In this document: positions 17,692-25,981 of the stretch, piece by piece
How the letters are laid out: each line of letters begins with the position of its first letter
Numbering within the stretch: the first letter of the stretch is position 1
Source: Sediminivirga luteola
Lineage (GTDB): Bacteria; Actinomycetota; Actinomycetes; Actinomycetales; Brevibacteriaceae
Direction: 5' to 3'
Length of the DNA: 64,000 nucleotides
NCBI RefSeq assembly: GCF_014639315.1
Contig: NZ_BMFY01000002.1
Location: 124,001 to 188,000, forward strand
Program-made: the position numbers and the translations under genes
Notes under the pieces: generated by a model
Databases searched by the model: none
The model's input: the letters and a program-made list of their open reading frames with translations, nothing else
What the model was told of the DNA's origin: nothing

Positions 17692-17770
17692 CCCGCACCC
17701 GCGCGCGACAGCCAGGGCCTGATCCCCGCTCACCCACAAGCTCACCACATGCCCGCACCCGCGCGCGACA
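17692..17770. repeat. Two 19-bp direct repeats exactly 60 bp apart
   Basis: CCCGCACCCGCGCGCGACA occurs at 17692-17710 and at 17752-17770. Both copies are followed by a near-identical GCCAGGGC. They lie in the non-coding gap downstream of aceA. Confidence 0.6.
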
Positions 17771-17820
17771 GGCCAGGGCACGCCGGCGCCGGCCGGCTTC
17801 GGGTCCTTCGGGCACGCGGA

Positions 17821-17854
17821 GCGGCCGGCCCGTGCTGGGATACGGGCCGGCCGC
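17821..17854 (-). terminator. GC-rich hairpin downstream of aceA
   Basis: The perfect 13-bp stem GCGGCCGGCCCGT / ACGGGCCGGCCGC has an 8-nt loop. It lies about 210 nt past the aceA stop codon and has no U-tract, so it is a possible but distant terminator. Confidence 0.4.
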
Positions 17855-18065
17855 GTATGCGCCCCCTCGCCACGAGGGAGTCTTCCGTCAGCGATGCCGC
17901 AGCGGGAGGAGAGAAGTACCCGCGGCAGGACCAGCCGACGGAATCACCTGATCGGATGCGAGCCCCGGGACCGGCGCCAGACCCGCCCGCCCGCGCCGCA
18001 CAGCGTCCGGCGGCCGGCGCGGGAGGACGGGCCGTGCCGCGTGCGGCTCCGGCGTCCTCACCCGA

Positions 18066-19355
18066 TCAGTGGAACTGGGCGGTCTCGGTAGACTCCGACA
18101 TCGCCAAAGTGGAGGCGTCCGGGTTGACCGCGGTGGAGATCAGGTCGAAGTACCCGGTGCCGACCTCCCGCTGATGGCGCGTAGCGGTGTAGCCGCGCTC
18201 CTCGGCGGCGAACTCGCGCTCCTGCAGGTCCACGTAGGCGGACATCTGGTTCCGCGCGTAGCCGTGCGCCAGGTCGAACATGGAGTAGTTCAGGGCGTGG
18301 AAGCCCGCCAGCGTGATGAACTGGAACCTGTACCCCATGGCCGACAGCTCGCGCTGGAACTTCGCGATGGTCGCGTCGTCCAGGTGCTTCTTCCAGTTGA
18401 ACGACGGCGAGCAGTTGTAGGCCAGCAGCTGTCCCGGATGCTCCTTGTGGATGCCCTCGGCGAAGGCACGCGCCAGCTCCAGATCCGGTGTGCCGGTCTC
18501 CATCCAGAGCAGATCCGCGTAGGGGGCGTAGGCGTTGCCGCGCGCGATGCACGCCTCAAGGCCGTTGCGCACCTTGTAGTAGCCCTCCGCCGTGCGCTCG
18601 CCGGTGATGAACTGCCGGTCCCGCTCGTCCACATCGGCGGTGATCAGCGTGGCCGCCTCGGCGTCGGTGCGGGCGATGATGACGCTGGGTACACCGGCGA
18701 CGTCGGCGGCCAGCCGCGCGGCGTTGAGGGTGCGGATGTGCTGGGCAGTCGGCACCAGGACCTTCCCGCCCAGGTGACCGCACTTCTTCTCGCTGGCCAG
18801 CTGGTCCTCCCAGTGCACGCCGGCGGCGCCTGCGGCGATCATCGCCTTCATGAGCTCGTAGGCGTTGAGCGGGCCGCCGAAGCCGGCCTCGGCATCGGCG
18901 ACGATGGGGACCAGCCAGTCCTCCACCGTGCGGATGCCCTCGGCGTGCTCGATCTGGTCCGCCCGCAGCAGCGCGTTGTTGATCCGGCGCACGACCTGCG
19001 GCACCGAGTTCGCCGGGTAGATGGACTGGTCGGGATAGGTATGACCGGCCAGGTTCGCATCGGCGGCGACCTGCCAGCCGGAGAGGTAGATGGCCTGCAG
19101 GCCGGCCTTCACCTGCTGTACCGCCTGGTTGCCGGTGAGCGCCCCGAGGGCGTTGATGAACTCCTCGTCGTGCAGCTTCTGCCACAGCCGCTCGGCTCCG
19201 CGCCGGGCGAGAGTGTGCTCTTCCTGCACCGCCCCCCGCAGCCGGACCACGTCGTCGGCGGAGTAGTCGCGCGTGACGCCCTGCCAGCGAGGGCTGGTCG
19301 CCCAGTCGCCGCGGATCTCATTGGTGGCGTCGGTCGTTCCGGTCGTCTCGCTCAT
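18066..19355 (-). CDS. aceA: Isocitrate lyase
   Basis: A 429-residue isocitrate lyase of the usual bacterial length. The catalytic motif KKCGH is at about 190-194, and family blocks include [24 protein letters not shown] and [12 protein letters not shown]. It cleaves isocitrate to glyoxylate and succinate in the glyoxylate shunt, needed for growth on acetate or fatty acids. The ATG at 19355 is chosen for its GAGGAG site; an in-frame extension to 19487 runs into the divergent regulator's leader. The divergent ramB-type gene argues for acetate-responsive control. Malate synthase is not nearby. Confidence 0.96.
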   Translation of the reverse strand: MSETTGTTDATNEIRGDWATSPRWQGVTRDYSADDVVRLRGAVQEEHTLARRGAERLWQKLHDEEFINALGALTGNQAVQQVKAGLQAIYLSGWQVAADANLAGHTYPDQSIYPANSVPQVVRRINNALLRADQIEHAEGIRTVEDWLVPIVADAEAGFGGPLNAYELMKAMIAAGAAGVHWEDQLASEKKCGHLGGKVLVPTAQHIRTLNAARLAADVAGVPSVIIARTDAEAATLITADVDERDRQFITGERTAEGYYKVRNGLEACIARGNAYAPYADLLWMETGTPDLELARAFAEGIHKEHPGQLLAYNCSPSFNWKKHLDDATIAKFQRELSAMGYRFQFITLAGFHALNYSMFDLAHGYARNQMSAYVDLQEREFAAEERGYTATRHQREVGTGYFDLISTAVNPDASTLAMSESTETAQFH

Positions 19356-19396
19356 CGCTGTCTCCTCTTCATCGGTTCGATCGCTCGATGTGCTTA

Positions 19397-19492
19397 CCAG
19401 CATGGTTCGCACGCAAGGGCCTGGGGAGAGGGAATCCGGGTGAAGAATCGAGAAAATTCTCTTGAGGTGAATACTCCCCCTTGCCATGCTGG
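19397..19492. promoter_or_regulatory. Divergent aceA-ramB regulatory region with a wide inverted repeat
   Basis: CCAGCATGG (19397-19405) and CCATGCTGG (19484-19492) are perfect inverted copies placed symmetrically in the 175-bp intergenic region. A GAGAAAATTCTC near-palindrome lies at their centre. They may be regulator sites acting on both genes. I did not find the published C. glutamicum RamB motif as such. Confidence 0.35.
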
Positions 19493-19530
19493 AGGGACTA
19501 CATCACCCCGATAGGGAGGGAGACCCGCCG

Positions 19531-21084
19531 ATGGCTGTCGATGAGACCCTCGCACCCGACTCTGACCAGCGAATCCATTGGCCGGAACTCGCGCCGGACG
19601 AAGCCGGATCGCATATGAACAGCGCCCTGCTCAGCACCGGGCCAGTCCAGCCGGCACAGGAGCCGCAGACCGATGCGCTCAGCATCGGCCGAAAGATCCG
19701 TCATTTTCGTCAGCAGCGTGAGATGACCCTCACTCAGCTGGGTGGCCGCGTGGACGCCGCCCCCTCCCAGCTGTCCACCATCGAGAACGGACGCCGCGAA
19801 CCGAGCCTGCCCCTGCTGCGCAGGATCGCCGAAGCGCTGGGGACCGAGATCGGCGAACTGCTCGACCCCTCCCCCGTGGACGAGCGGCAGGCGCTCGAAC
19901 TGGAGCTTGAGCGCACGCAGACCGGTAGCCTCTATTCCTCCCTGGGCCTTCCCACCGTGCGCAGCAAGGCACTCTCGCATGAGGCGCTGGCCGCGATCGT
20001 CGCCCTGCAGCGCCAGCTGCGCAGCGCCCTGGAGCGCCGCGCGGCGACCCCGGAAGAGGCCCGTCGGGCGAACCGGGAGCTACGCGATCAGATGAGCCGC
20101 GATCACAACTACTCCGCGGATCTGGAGGCGCAGGCGGAGGAGCTGCTGGGCCGCATCGGGTACGCCGACGGGCCACTCTCACAGCTGCAGACGGCGGAGA
20201 TCGCCAGGAGCCTGGGCTTCAGCCTGCATTATGTGCCGGATCTGCCCAAGACCACCCGCTCGGTGACCGATCAGCGCAACGGCAGGATCTACCTGGGCAA
20301 TGAATCCGCGCCGGGTTCCGACCCCCGGGCCGTGGTGCTCAAGGCCCTCGCCTCGCATGTCCTGGGGCATGCGACGCCGCAGGACTACCGCGAGTTCCTG
20401 GCCCAGCGGGTGGAGGCGAACTATCTGGCCGCCGCCATGCTGCTGCCGCAGGCCGCGGCGGTCCACCTGCTCAGCAGCGCCAAGGCCGAGCGCGCGCTGT
20501 CGATCGAGCAGCTGCGGGACCGGTTCGCCGTCTCCTATGAGACCGCCGCGCACCGTTTCACGAATCTGGCCACCGAGCACCTGGGCATTCCGGTGCACTT
20601 CATGAAGGTGCACTCCTCCGGCACCATCCACAAGGTCTACTCGAACGACGGCCTGCCCTTCCCCACCGATCCGCTTGGCTCGGTGGAGGGCCAGTACGCC
20701 TGCAAGCGGTTCACCTCGCGGACGGTGTTCGGGGTCAGCGACCGGTTCAGCCCGTACTACCAGTACACCGACACCCCCGGCGGGACGTTCTGGTGCACCG
20801 CGCGCGTCCTGCCCGGCAGCGGCGACTTCTCCGTGAGCATGGGAGTGCCGTTCGGCTACGTGAAGTGGTTCATGGGCCGGGAGACCCCGCACCGGTCCAC
20901 TTCCCGGTGCCCGGAGCGCACCTGCTGTCGAGCCGCTCCGGCCGAGCTGGCCGGGCGCTGGGCCCAGGCGTCCTGGCCGGCGGCCAAGACCCACGCCTCG
21001 CTCCTGGCCGCCGTGCCGCCGGGCGCCTTCCCCGGCGTGGACACGACCGAGGTGTACGAGTTCCTGGAACGCCACTCGGCCTGA
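19531..21084 (+). CDS. ramB: RamB-type transcriptional regulator (XRE HTH plus ImmA/IrrE-like domain)
   Basis: A 517-residue regulator. An XRE helix-turn-helix lies at about 52-112 (IGRKIRHFRQQREMTLTQLGG, key residues TLTQLGG and STIENGRREP), then an ImmA/IrrE-like region at about 190-300 with a degenerate metal site (LASHVLGH), then a C-terminal ScfR/DUF2083-type domain with several cysteines. RamB represses or adjusts acetate genes, including isocitrate lyase, in C. glutamicum; the divergent aceA here fits. Start ATG at 19531 follows GGGAGGGAG. Confidence 0.85.
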   Translation: MAVDETLAPDSDQRIHWPELAPDEAGSHMNSALLSTGPVQPAQEPQTDALSIGRKIRHFRQQREMTLTQLGGRVDAAPSQLSTIENGRREPSLPLLRRIAEALGTEIGELLDPSPVDERQALELELERTQTGSLYSSLGLPTVRSKALSHEALAAIVALQRQLRSALERRAATPEEARRANRELRDQMSRDHNYSADLEAQAEELLGRIGYADGPLSQLQTAEIARSLGFSLHYVPDLPKTTRSVTDQRNGRIYLGNESAPGSDPRAVVLKALASHVLGHATPQDYREFLAQRVEANYLAAAMLLPQAAAVHLLSSAKAERALSIEQLRDRFAVSYETAAHRFTNLATEHLGIPVHFMKVHSSGTIHKVYSNDGLPFPTDPLGSVEGQYACKRFTSRTVFGVSDRFSPYYQYTDTPGGTFWCTARVLPGSGDFSVSMGVPFGYVKWFMGRETPHRSTSRCPERTCCRAAPAELAGRWAQASWPAAKTHASLLAAVPPGAFPGVDTTEVYEFLERHSA

Positions 21085-21147
21085 GCGGCGGTCGGCCCAG
21101 CCCGCGAAACAAGACAGTCCGCGAAACGCTGCGCTGCCGTTGTGCCC

Positions 21148-21231
21148 GGGGTGCTGTTCTGTCACAAGGGTCATGCTGCCGCCGGTGCGTGGGGTGTCGT
21201 TCTGTCATTGGGCGTGCTGCCGCCGGTCTCT
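21148..21231. repeat. Imperfect 43/41-bp tandem duplication
   Basis: Units at 21148-21190 and 21191-21231 share GGGGTG, TTCTGTCA and TGCTGCCGCCGGT blocks. They lie in the 236-bp non-coding stretch between ramB and the small membrane protein gene. Confidence 0.6.
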
Positions 21232-21320
21232 GTGTCGCAGAACGCGCCGATGAACATCGCTGAACCCTTATCAGCCGAGGTGGGGCGGGTCTACAATGAC
21301 CGCACTGGAGGTGATCGACG

Positions 21321-21560
21321 ATGATCCAACGCAGCATGATCGTCATCCCGGACACCACGCCGAGCGTCCGTGTGGTCGCCGTCGGCGCGATCCTCGCCGT
21401 CCTGGGCGTGGTCGCGACCGTGGTCGGGAATGACACTCCGCTTCACGCCCTGGCCGAGCCCGGCGTCTTCGCCACCATCGCCGGCCTGTGTGTGATCGTC
21501 GGCGGCAGTTCCTGGGCCGCCCTGGCATGGCTCCGCGCACAGGAGGCCGACGATGAGTGA
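21321..21560 (+). CDS. Small two-helix membrane protein
   Basis: A 79-residue protein with two hydrophobic segments (about 17-36 and 48-69) and an acidic end (EADDE). GGAGGTGAT precedes the ATG, and a TACAAT -10-like box lies about 24 bp upstream of it. It ends 27 bp before the alcohol dehydrogenase gene, so the two may share a transcript. No family recognised. Confidence 0.65.
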   Translation: MIQRSMIVIPDTTPSVRVVAVGAILAVLGVVATVVGNDTPLHALAEPGVFATIAGLCVIVGGSSWAALAWLRAQEADDE

Positions 21561-21587
21561 CCCCCGCACCGCCGGCCAGGTGGCACC

Positions 21588-22697
21588 ATGCTGATCCGCG
21601 GCGCAGTCCTGGACGAGCGGGGCGCCGAAGCGCCCTACGCCGAATCGAGACCGCTGCGGATCACCGAGCTTCAGCTCGACGATCCCGGCCCGGACGAGGT
21701 GCTGGTGCGCATCACCGCCGCCGGCGTATGCCATTCCGATCTGTCCGTCATCGACGGCAACCGGCCCCGGCCTACGCCCATGCTGCTCGGCCACGAGGCA
21801 GCCGGCGTCGTCGAGGCCACCGGCGGGAACGTGACGGACCTGGAGCCGGGCGAGCAAGTGGTCGCCGTGTTCCTGCCGCGCTGCGGTGAATGCGCCCACT
21901 GCCGCACCGACGGCAAGCTTCCGTGCATTCCCGGCACCGAGAGCAACAACGCCGGCTACCTCCTCGGCGCGGGGACCACCACCCGCATCCACGAGGGCGA
22001 CCGCCCCGTCTACCACCACATCGGCGTGTCCTGCTTTGCGACGCATGCCGTGATGCACCGCAAATCCCTCGTCCCGGTGAGCGCCGATGTCCCCGCCGCC
22101 TCCGCGGCCGTGCTCGGCTGCGCCGTGCTGACCGGCGGCGGCGCGGTGATCAACGCCGCCCAGCCCGGTCCCGGAGAGGACATCATGATCGTCGGCCTCG
22201 GCGGGGTCGGCATGGCAGCGCTGCTGGTAGCCCTGAGCGAGGGCAGCGGCAGCGTCATCGGCGTGGACGCCAACCCGGAGAAGCTCCAGCGGGCACGCGA
22301 ACTCGGAGCGCATCAGACGTACACGCCGCAGGAACTGGCCGAGCAGGGCGTCCGCGCACCTGTCGTGATCGAGTGCGCCGGCCACCCGAAGGCCTTCGAG
22401 ACCGCGTTCGAGGCCACCGCCGTCGGTGGAAGGACCGTGACCATCGGCCTGCCGCATCCCGATGCCCGCTCCGCGATCAGCCCGACGACGATCACCGGCG
22501 AGGCACGCACGATCATCGGCTGCTACCTGGGCTCCAGCGTGCCGGAGCGGGACATCCCGCGCTATGCGCAGGCCTGGCGCGAAGGCCGGCTGCCAGTGGA
22601 GAAGCTCATCACCGCGGAGATGCCCCTAGAAGAGATCAACGAGGCGATGGACACCCTCGCCCGGGGCGAGGCGGTGCGGCAGATCATCCGGCCGTAG
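21588..22697 (+). CDS. Zinc-dependent alcohol dehydrogenase
   Basis: A 369-residue medium-chain dehydrogenase. The catalytic zinc ligands appear in GVCHSD and GHEAAG. The four structural-zinc cysteines are intact in the CGECAHC...C lobe at about 99-113. The Rossmann motif GLGGVGMAALL at about 204 is followed by an acidic residue (GVDANPEK), favouring NAD. It oxidises or reduces alcohols/aldehydes, but the specificity is not predictable. A hairpin follows, separating it from the convergent nitroreductase gene. Confidence 0.9.
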   Translation: MLIRGAVLDERGAEAPYAESRPLRITELQLDDPGPDEVLVRITAAGVCHSDLSVIDGNRPRPTPMLLGHEAAGVVEATGGNVTDLEPGEQVVAVFLPRCGECAHCRTDGKLPCIPGTESNNAGYLLGAGTTTRIHEGDRPVYHHIGVSCFATHAVMHRKSLVPVSADVPAASAAVLGCAVLTGGGAVINAAQPGPGEDIMIVGLGGVGMAALLVALSEGSGSVIGVDANPEKLQRARELGAHQTYTPQELAEQGVRAPVVIECAGHPKAFETAFEATAVGGRTVTIGLPHPDARSAISPTTITGEARTIIGCYLGSSVPERDIPRYAQAWREGRLPVEKLITAEMPLEEINEAMDTLARGEAVRQIIRP

Positions 22698-22728
22698 CAT
22701 TTCCGTAGCCTTTCCGCCCGCAACCGGT

Positions 22729-22771
22729 CGCCGGAGCCCAGTGCTCTCCTCGGGAGCCCCGGGCTCCGGCG
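22729..22771. terminator. Hairpin between convergent alcohol dehydrogenase and nitroreductase genes
   Basis: Arms CGCCGGAGCCC (22729-22739) and GGGCTCCGGCG (22761-22771) pair perfectly over 11 bp, with a 21-nt loop that can itself fold (CTC/GAG). There is no U-tract. Its position fits a bidirectional terminator. Confidence 0.55.
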
Positions 22772-22839
22772 CCGATCACACCCTCAGGCGCGCCTGCGGC
22801 CCGTCCGTGTCCGTGGCGCGGTACCGGCCGTCGCAGCCT

Positions 22840-23430
22840 TCACTCCCGGCGCAGGACTATCTCGCTCTGCGGCTTGCGCTCGCGCGGGGCGCTCTCACGC
22901 TCGCGCAGGGCGCCGTCCAGCACCTCGGGGCTGCCAGCCTCACCGAGAGCAACCACCGACACCGGCACGAAGCCAGCGGGGAGTTCGAAGGCCTCGGAAG
23001 CGGCATTCGCGTCGAATCCGGTCATCTGGTGCACGTAGAGGCCGTCGGCGTGGGCCTGGACGCTCAGATGGGCGACAGACTGCCCGAGGTCGTAGTAGGC
23101 GATGAGGTTCGGGGTCCGGGGGTCGTCGCCGACTTCCGCCGCCGTGAGGATGAGCGCGCCGACCCGCTTGGCCCAGTCCTGGTTGAACTGGACGAGCGTG
23201 CCGAAGATCTTCTCGAAGGTCTCCGTCCCGCGCTGCCCGACGATGAAACGCCACGGCTGCGCGTTGAACGCGCTCGGGCTCCAGCGCGCGGCTTCCAGCG
23301 CCGCATCGAGCTTGGCGGGATCCACCGGCGCGGTCTCGTCGAAGGCGCGCGGGCTCCAGCGTCCGGCAAGGACGTCGAGGATCGGGTGGTCCGCAGGTGC
23401 GGTGCGTGAGGTCACGGCGGCTTCTGTCAC
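22840..23430 (-). CDS. Nitroreductase family protein
   Basis: A 196-residue FMN-dependent nitroreductase-fold protein. Motifs include RWSPRAFDE near the N-terminus (FMN phosphate contact), ARWSPSAFNAQPWRF, and YYDLGQSVAHLSVQAHADGL. Such proteins use NAD(P)H to reduce nitro groups, quinones or flavins. The GTG at 23430 is chosen because AAGGG lies nine bases upstream and the protein begins near the conserved region. The longer frame to 23547 has no support. It is a single gene. Confidence 0.85.
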   Translation of the reverse strand: MTEAAVTSRTAPADHPILDVLAGRWSPRAFDETAPVDPAKLDAALEAARWSPSAFNAQPWRFIVGQRGTETFEKIFGTLVQFNQDWAKRVGALILTAAEVGDDPRTPNLIAYYDLGQSVAHLSVQAHADGLYVHQMTGFDANAASEAFELPAGFVPVSVVALGEAGSPEVLDGALRERESAPRERKPQSEIVLRRE

Positions 23431-23697
23431 TGGTGTGTCCCTTCGTCTCTCGGCTCGGCTGAACTGCCTACGAGGCCGGGTCGAGCCTGCACCCCCGGCA
23501 CGAAAAGGCACAACCTCCGCGTCACACGGTTTCATCCCCCGCGTCACGGTCCGTCACGGACATCACACCGGCACTACCACCGGGTGATGTCTGAGAGAAC
23601 TTCTTATGAACGCCTTATCACGGCTGGGTATCGTTCCGGGAGGATCAGCGCATGCAAGGCCCTGCACACCCGCAGGGAGACGAGGAAGGCCCCGGAT

Positions 23698-24540
23698 ATG
23701 GAACACGACGGCGCGACAGCGCACGGCAGACTGCACCGGACCACGCACACCGGTCAGCACGCCTCCGCCACGGACCGCGCCGGTACCGATGCGCTCACCG
23801 GCGCCGGAACAGACGCGGACCCCGGCGTGCCGGCTCGGCTGCGGGACCTGCCCGGCTGGCTGTTCCGGGGCCAGCGAGCCGTCATCCTCCTGCTCCTGAT
23901 GACTCTCACCGCGGATGTCGCTTTCATGGGGCTGCACGTGTGGGCGCATTACAACGACGACAACCACATGTATCTGGTGCACACGGACCGAGGGCACGCC
24001 GAGTTCTTCCAGTACATCAAGTTCCTCTTCCTGTTCGTCCTCACCGCGTACTACGCCGTGGAGCAACGGTGCTGGCAGGTCGCCATGTGGCTGTTCCTCT
24101 TCGTGTTCTTCCTGGTCACCGACATGCTCCGCTGGCACGAGATGCAGGGCGGCCGGATCGCCGATGCGCTCGGCCTGGAGTCGGCCTTCGGCCTGCGCGG
24201 ACAGGACTTCGGCGAACTGGTCTACCTGGCGGTCGCGGGACTGGTACTGGGAGTGCCACTCGTGGCGGGCTTCTTCTGGGGCACCCGGCGCACCAAGTGG
24301 ATCTACTGGGCGTTCCTGGTCCCCACCGCGCTGCTGTTCTTCGCCGGCGTCGTGCTCGATCAGCTGCACATGATGGCGATCACCTACGTGCCGCGGATCC
24401 GGAACTACATGGCGATCGCCGAGGATGGCGGGGAGATGCTCGCCACCAGCCTGCTCATCGCCGTGGCCCTGCGGCTGACGGTGAGCGGCGGAGCACCAGG
24501 GCTGCCGCTGCGCCGGCCCGATGGTTCCCGGGCGCCCTGA
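23698..24540 (+). CDS. Conserved-looking multi-pass membrane protein of unknown function
   Basis: A 280-residue protein with a polar N-terminus of about 60 residues and roughly six hydrophobic segments between 65 and 265. A long loop holds HYNDDNHMYLVHTDRGHAE, rich in His and Asp, and WHEMQGG occurs later. No family recognised. The ATG at 23698 has GAGGAAGG eight bases upstream; earlier ATGs lack a site. It is followed 68 bp later by the MFS gene. Confidence 0.65.
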   Translation: MEHDGATAHGRLHRTTHTGQHASATDRAGTDALTGAGTDADPGVPARLRDLPGWLFRGQRAVILLLLMTLTADVAFMGLHVWAHYNDDNHMYLVHTDRGHAEFFQYIKFLFLFVLTAYYAVEQRCWQVAMWLFLFVFFLVTDMLRWHEMQGGRIADALGLESAFGLRGQDFGELVYLAVAGLVLGVPLVAGFFWGTRRTKWIYWAFLVPTALLFFAGVVLDQLHMMAITYVPRIRNYMAIAEDGGEMLATSLLIAVALRLTVSGGAPGLPLRRPDGSRAP

Positions 24541-24608
24541 GCACGATTCTCTGAGCAGCACGGCGCTCTGAGCGCGGCGTCCCCGGAGAGCGGACATAGA
24601 GTGGGTCC

Positions 24609-25946
24609 ATGCCCGAACCTGCCCCCGAGCGGCGCTCGCGGCTGGTCGATCTCTCACCGCTGAGGGAGAGCCCCGCCTTCGCCCGGTTGTGGATCGGCAA
24701 CTCCATCGCGGCCATCGGTGGCCAGATGACGATCGTTGCCGTGTCCCTGCACATCTATCAGCTGACCGGATCCACGTTCGCCGTCTCCCTCGTGGCGGCG
24801 TTCGCCCTGATCCCGACCGTCGTGGCCGGGCTGTGGGGCGGGATGCTCGCCGACGCCTTCGACCGCCGCGCCATCCTGCTCATCTTCGCTGTGCTGTCCT
24901 GGCTGTCCACCGCGGGGATCGCGCTGGTGGCGTGGCTGGCGGCGGAGGACACCGCCGCGATCACCTGGCTGTACGGCCTGACCGTCCTGAACGCCGTGGG
25001 CACCACCATCGTCGGGACCACGCGCACCTCCGCGTACCCCCGGCTGCTCTCGGCCCCGCGGATCCCCGCGGCGGCAGCCCTGAACGGACTGGCGATGGGC
25101 CTGGCGATCACGGTTGGGCCCGCCCTGGCCGGCGTGCTGGTGGCCGGCATCGGCCTGGCCTGGACCTACACCGTCGACGTGCTGCTCTACAGCGCCGCGT
25201 TCATCGGGATCCTCTCACTGCCCAAGCTGCCGCCCCAGGGCGAGGTCATGCGCCCCGGCCTGGCCTCCCTGATCGACGGGGCACGGTTCCTGCGGCGCGC
25301 CCCGAACGTACGGGCGTCGTTCGTGATCGACATCATCGCCATGACCTTCGGCCAGCCGCGTGTCGTCTTCCCCGCCGCCGGCGCGCTGGCGTTCGGCGGC
25401 GGCGCCGTGACGGTGGGCGCGCTCACGGCGGCGTTCGCCGTCGGCACGGTCCTCAGCAGCCTGTTCTCCGGCCGGGTCACCGGCGTCCGGCTGCAGGGAC
25501 GGGCGACCGCGCGCGCCGTGCATGCCTATGGCGCCTTCATCGGCGTGTTCGGGATCGCGCTGCTGGCGGCCTGGTGGCTGCGCGAATCCGAGGTGCTGCC
25601 GGCGGCGGGCGAACGGATCGACCTTGCCGGGCTGCTGCTCCTGGGAGCCGGCCTGCTCGCCCTGGCCGGAGCCGGAGCCGCGGACAACATCTCGGCGATC
25701 TTCCGGCAGTCCATCCTGCAGACGGCCGCGCCGGACAATATGCGCGGCCGTCTGCAGGGGGTGTTCATCGTGGTGGTCACCGGCGGGCCCCGGGTGGGCG
25801 ATCTCTACGCGGGCGTACTGGCCACGGTGCTGGCCATCTGGGCGCCTCCGCTGCTGGGCGCGCTCGTGATTACGGCGCTGGTGATCGTGCTCATGCGCAC
25901 CCAGCGGTCCTTCGCCGCTTACGACGCCCGCGATCCCCAGCCCTGA
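24609..25946 (+). CDS. Major facilitator superfamily transporter (EntS-like)
   Basis: A 445-residue membrane protein of the MFS_3/EntS type, with about 12 hydrophobic segments. The family pattern is seen in the FARLWIGNSIAAIGGQM start, the loop GMLADAFDRR between helices 2 and 3, and the PDNMRGRLQG motif in the second half. It is probably a proton-driven exporter of a siderophore or drug, but no biosynthesis genes adjoin it. It converges with the DUF4097-like gene, with only 35 bp between stops. Confidence 0.85.
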   Translation: MPEPAPERRSRLVDLSPLRESPAFARLWIGNSIAAIGGQMTIVAVSLHIYQLTGSTFAVSLVAAFALIPTVVAGLWGGMLADAFDRRAILLIFAVLSWLSTAGIALVAWLAAEDTAAITWLYGLTVLNAVGTTIVGTTRTSAYPRLLSAPRIPAAAALNGLAMGLAITVGPALAGVLVAGIGLAWTYTVDVLLYSAAFIGILSLPKLPPQGEVMRPGLASLIDGARFLRRAPNVRASFVIDIIAMTFGQPRVVFPAAGALAFGGGAVTVGALTAAFAVGTVLSSLFSGRVTGVRLQGRATARAVHAYGAFIGVFGIALLAAWWLRESEVLPAAGERIDLAGLLLLGAGLLALAGAGAADNISAIFRQSILQTAAPDNMRGRLQGVFIVVVTGGPRVGDLYAGVLATVLAIWAPPLLGALVITALVIVLMRTQRSFAAYDARDPQP

Positions 25947-25981
25947 ACCGGTACGGTGCCGGGGACCGCGGGCAGGGGCGC

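Larger units (their letters stand above)
17302..18065. other. 764-bp gap without a convincing gene
   Basis: Between the small acidic gene and aceA. Several open frames exist on both strands, but they have no ribosome sites or recognisable domains and overlap one another, so I treat them as GC-driven artefacts. The gap contains a threefold GAGAACCGGT-type repeat near 17388-17412, two 19-bp direct repeats 60 bp apart and a 13-bp-stem hairpin. Confidence 0.5.

Noticed and set aside
17425-18174. 249-codon plus-strand open frame in the aceA downstream gap
   Set aside because: Low-complexity Pro/Arg/Ala translation, no ribosome site, and it ends antisense inside aceA.
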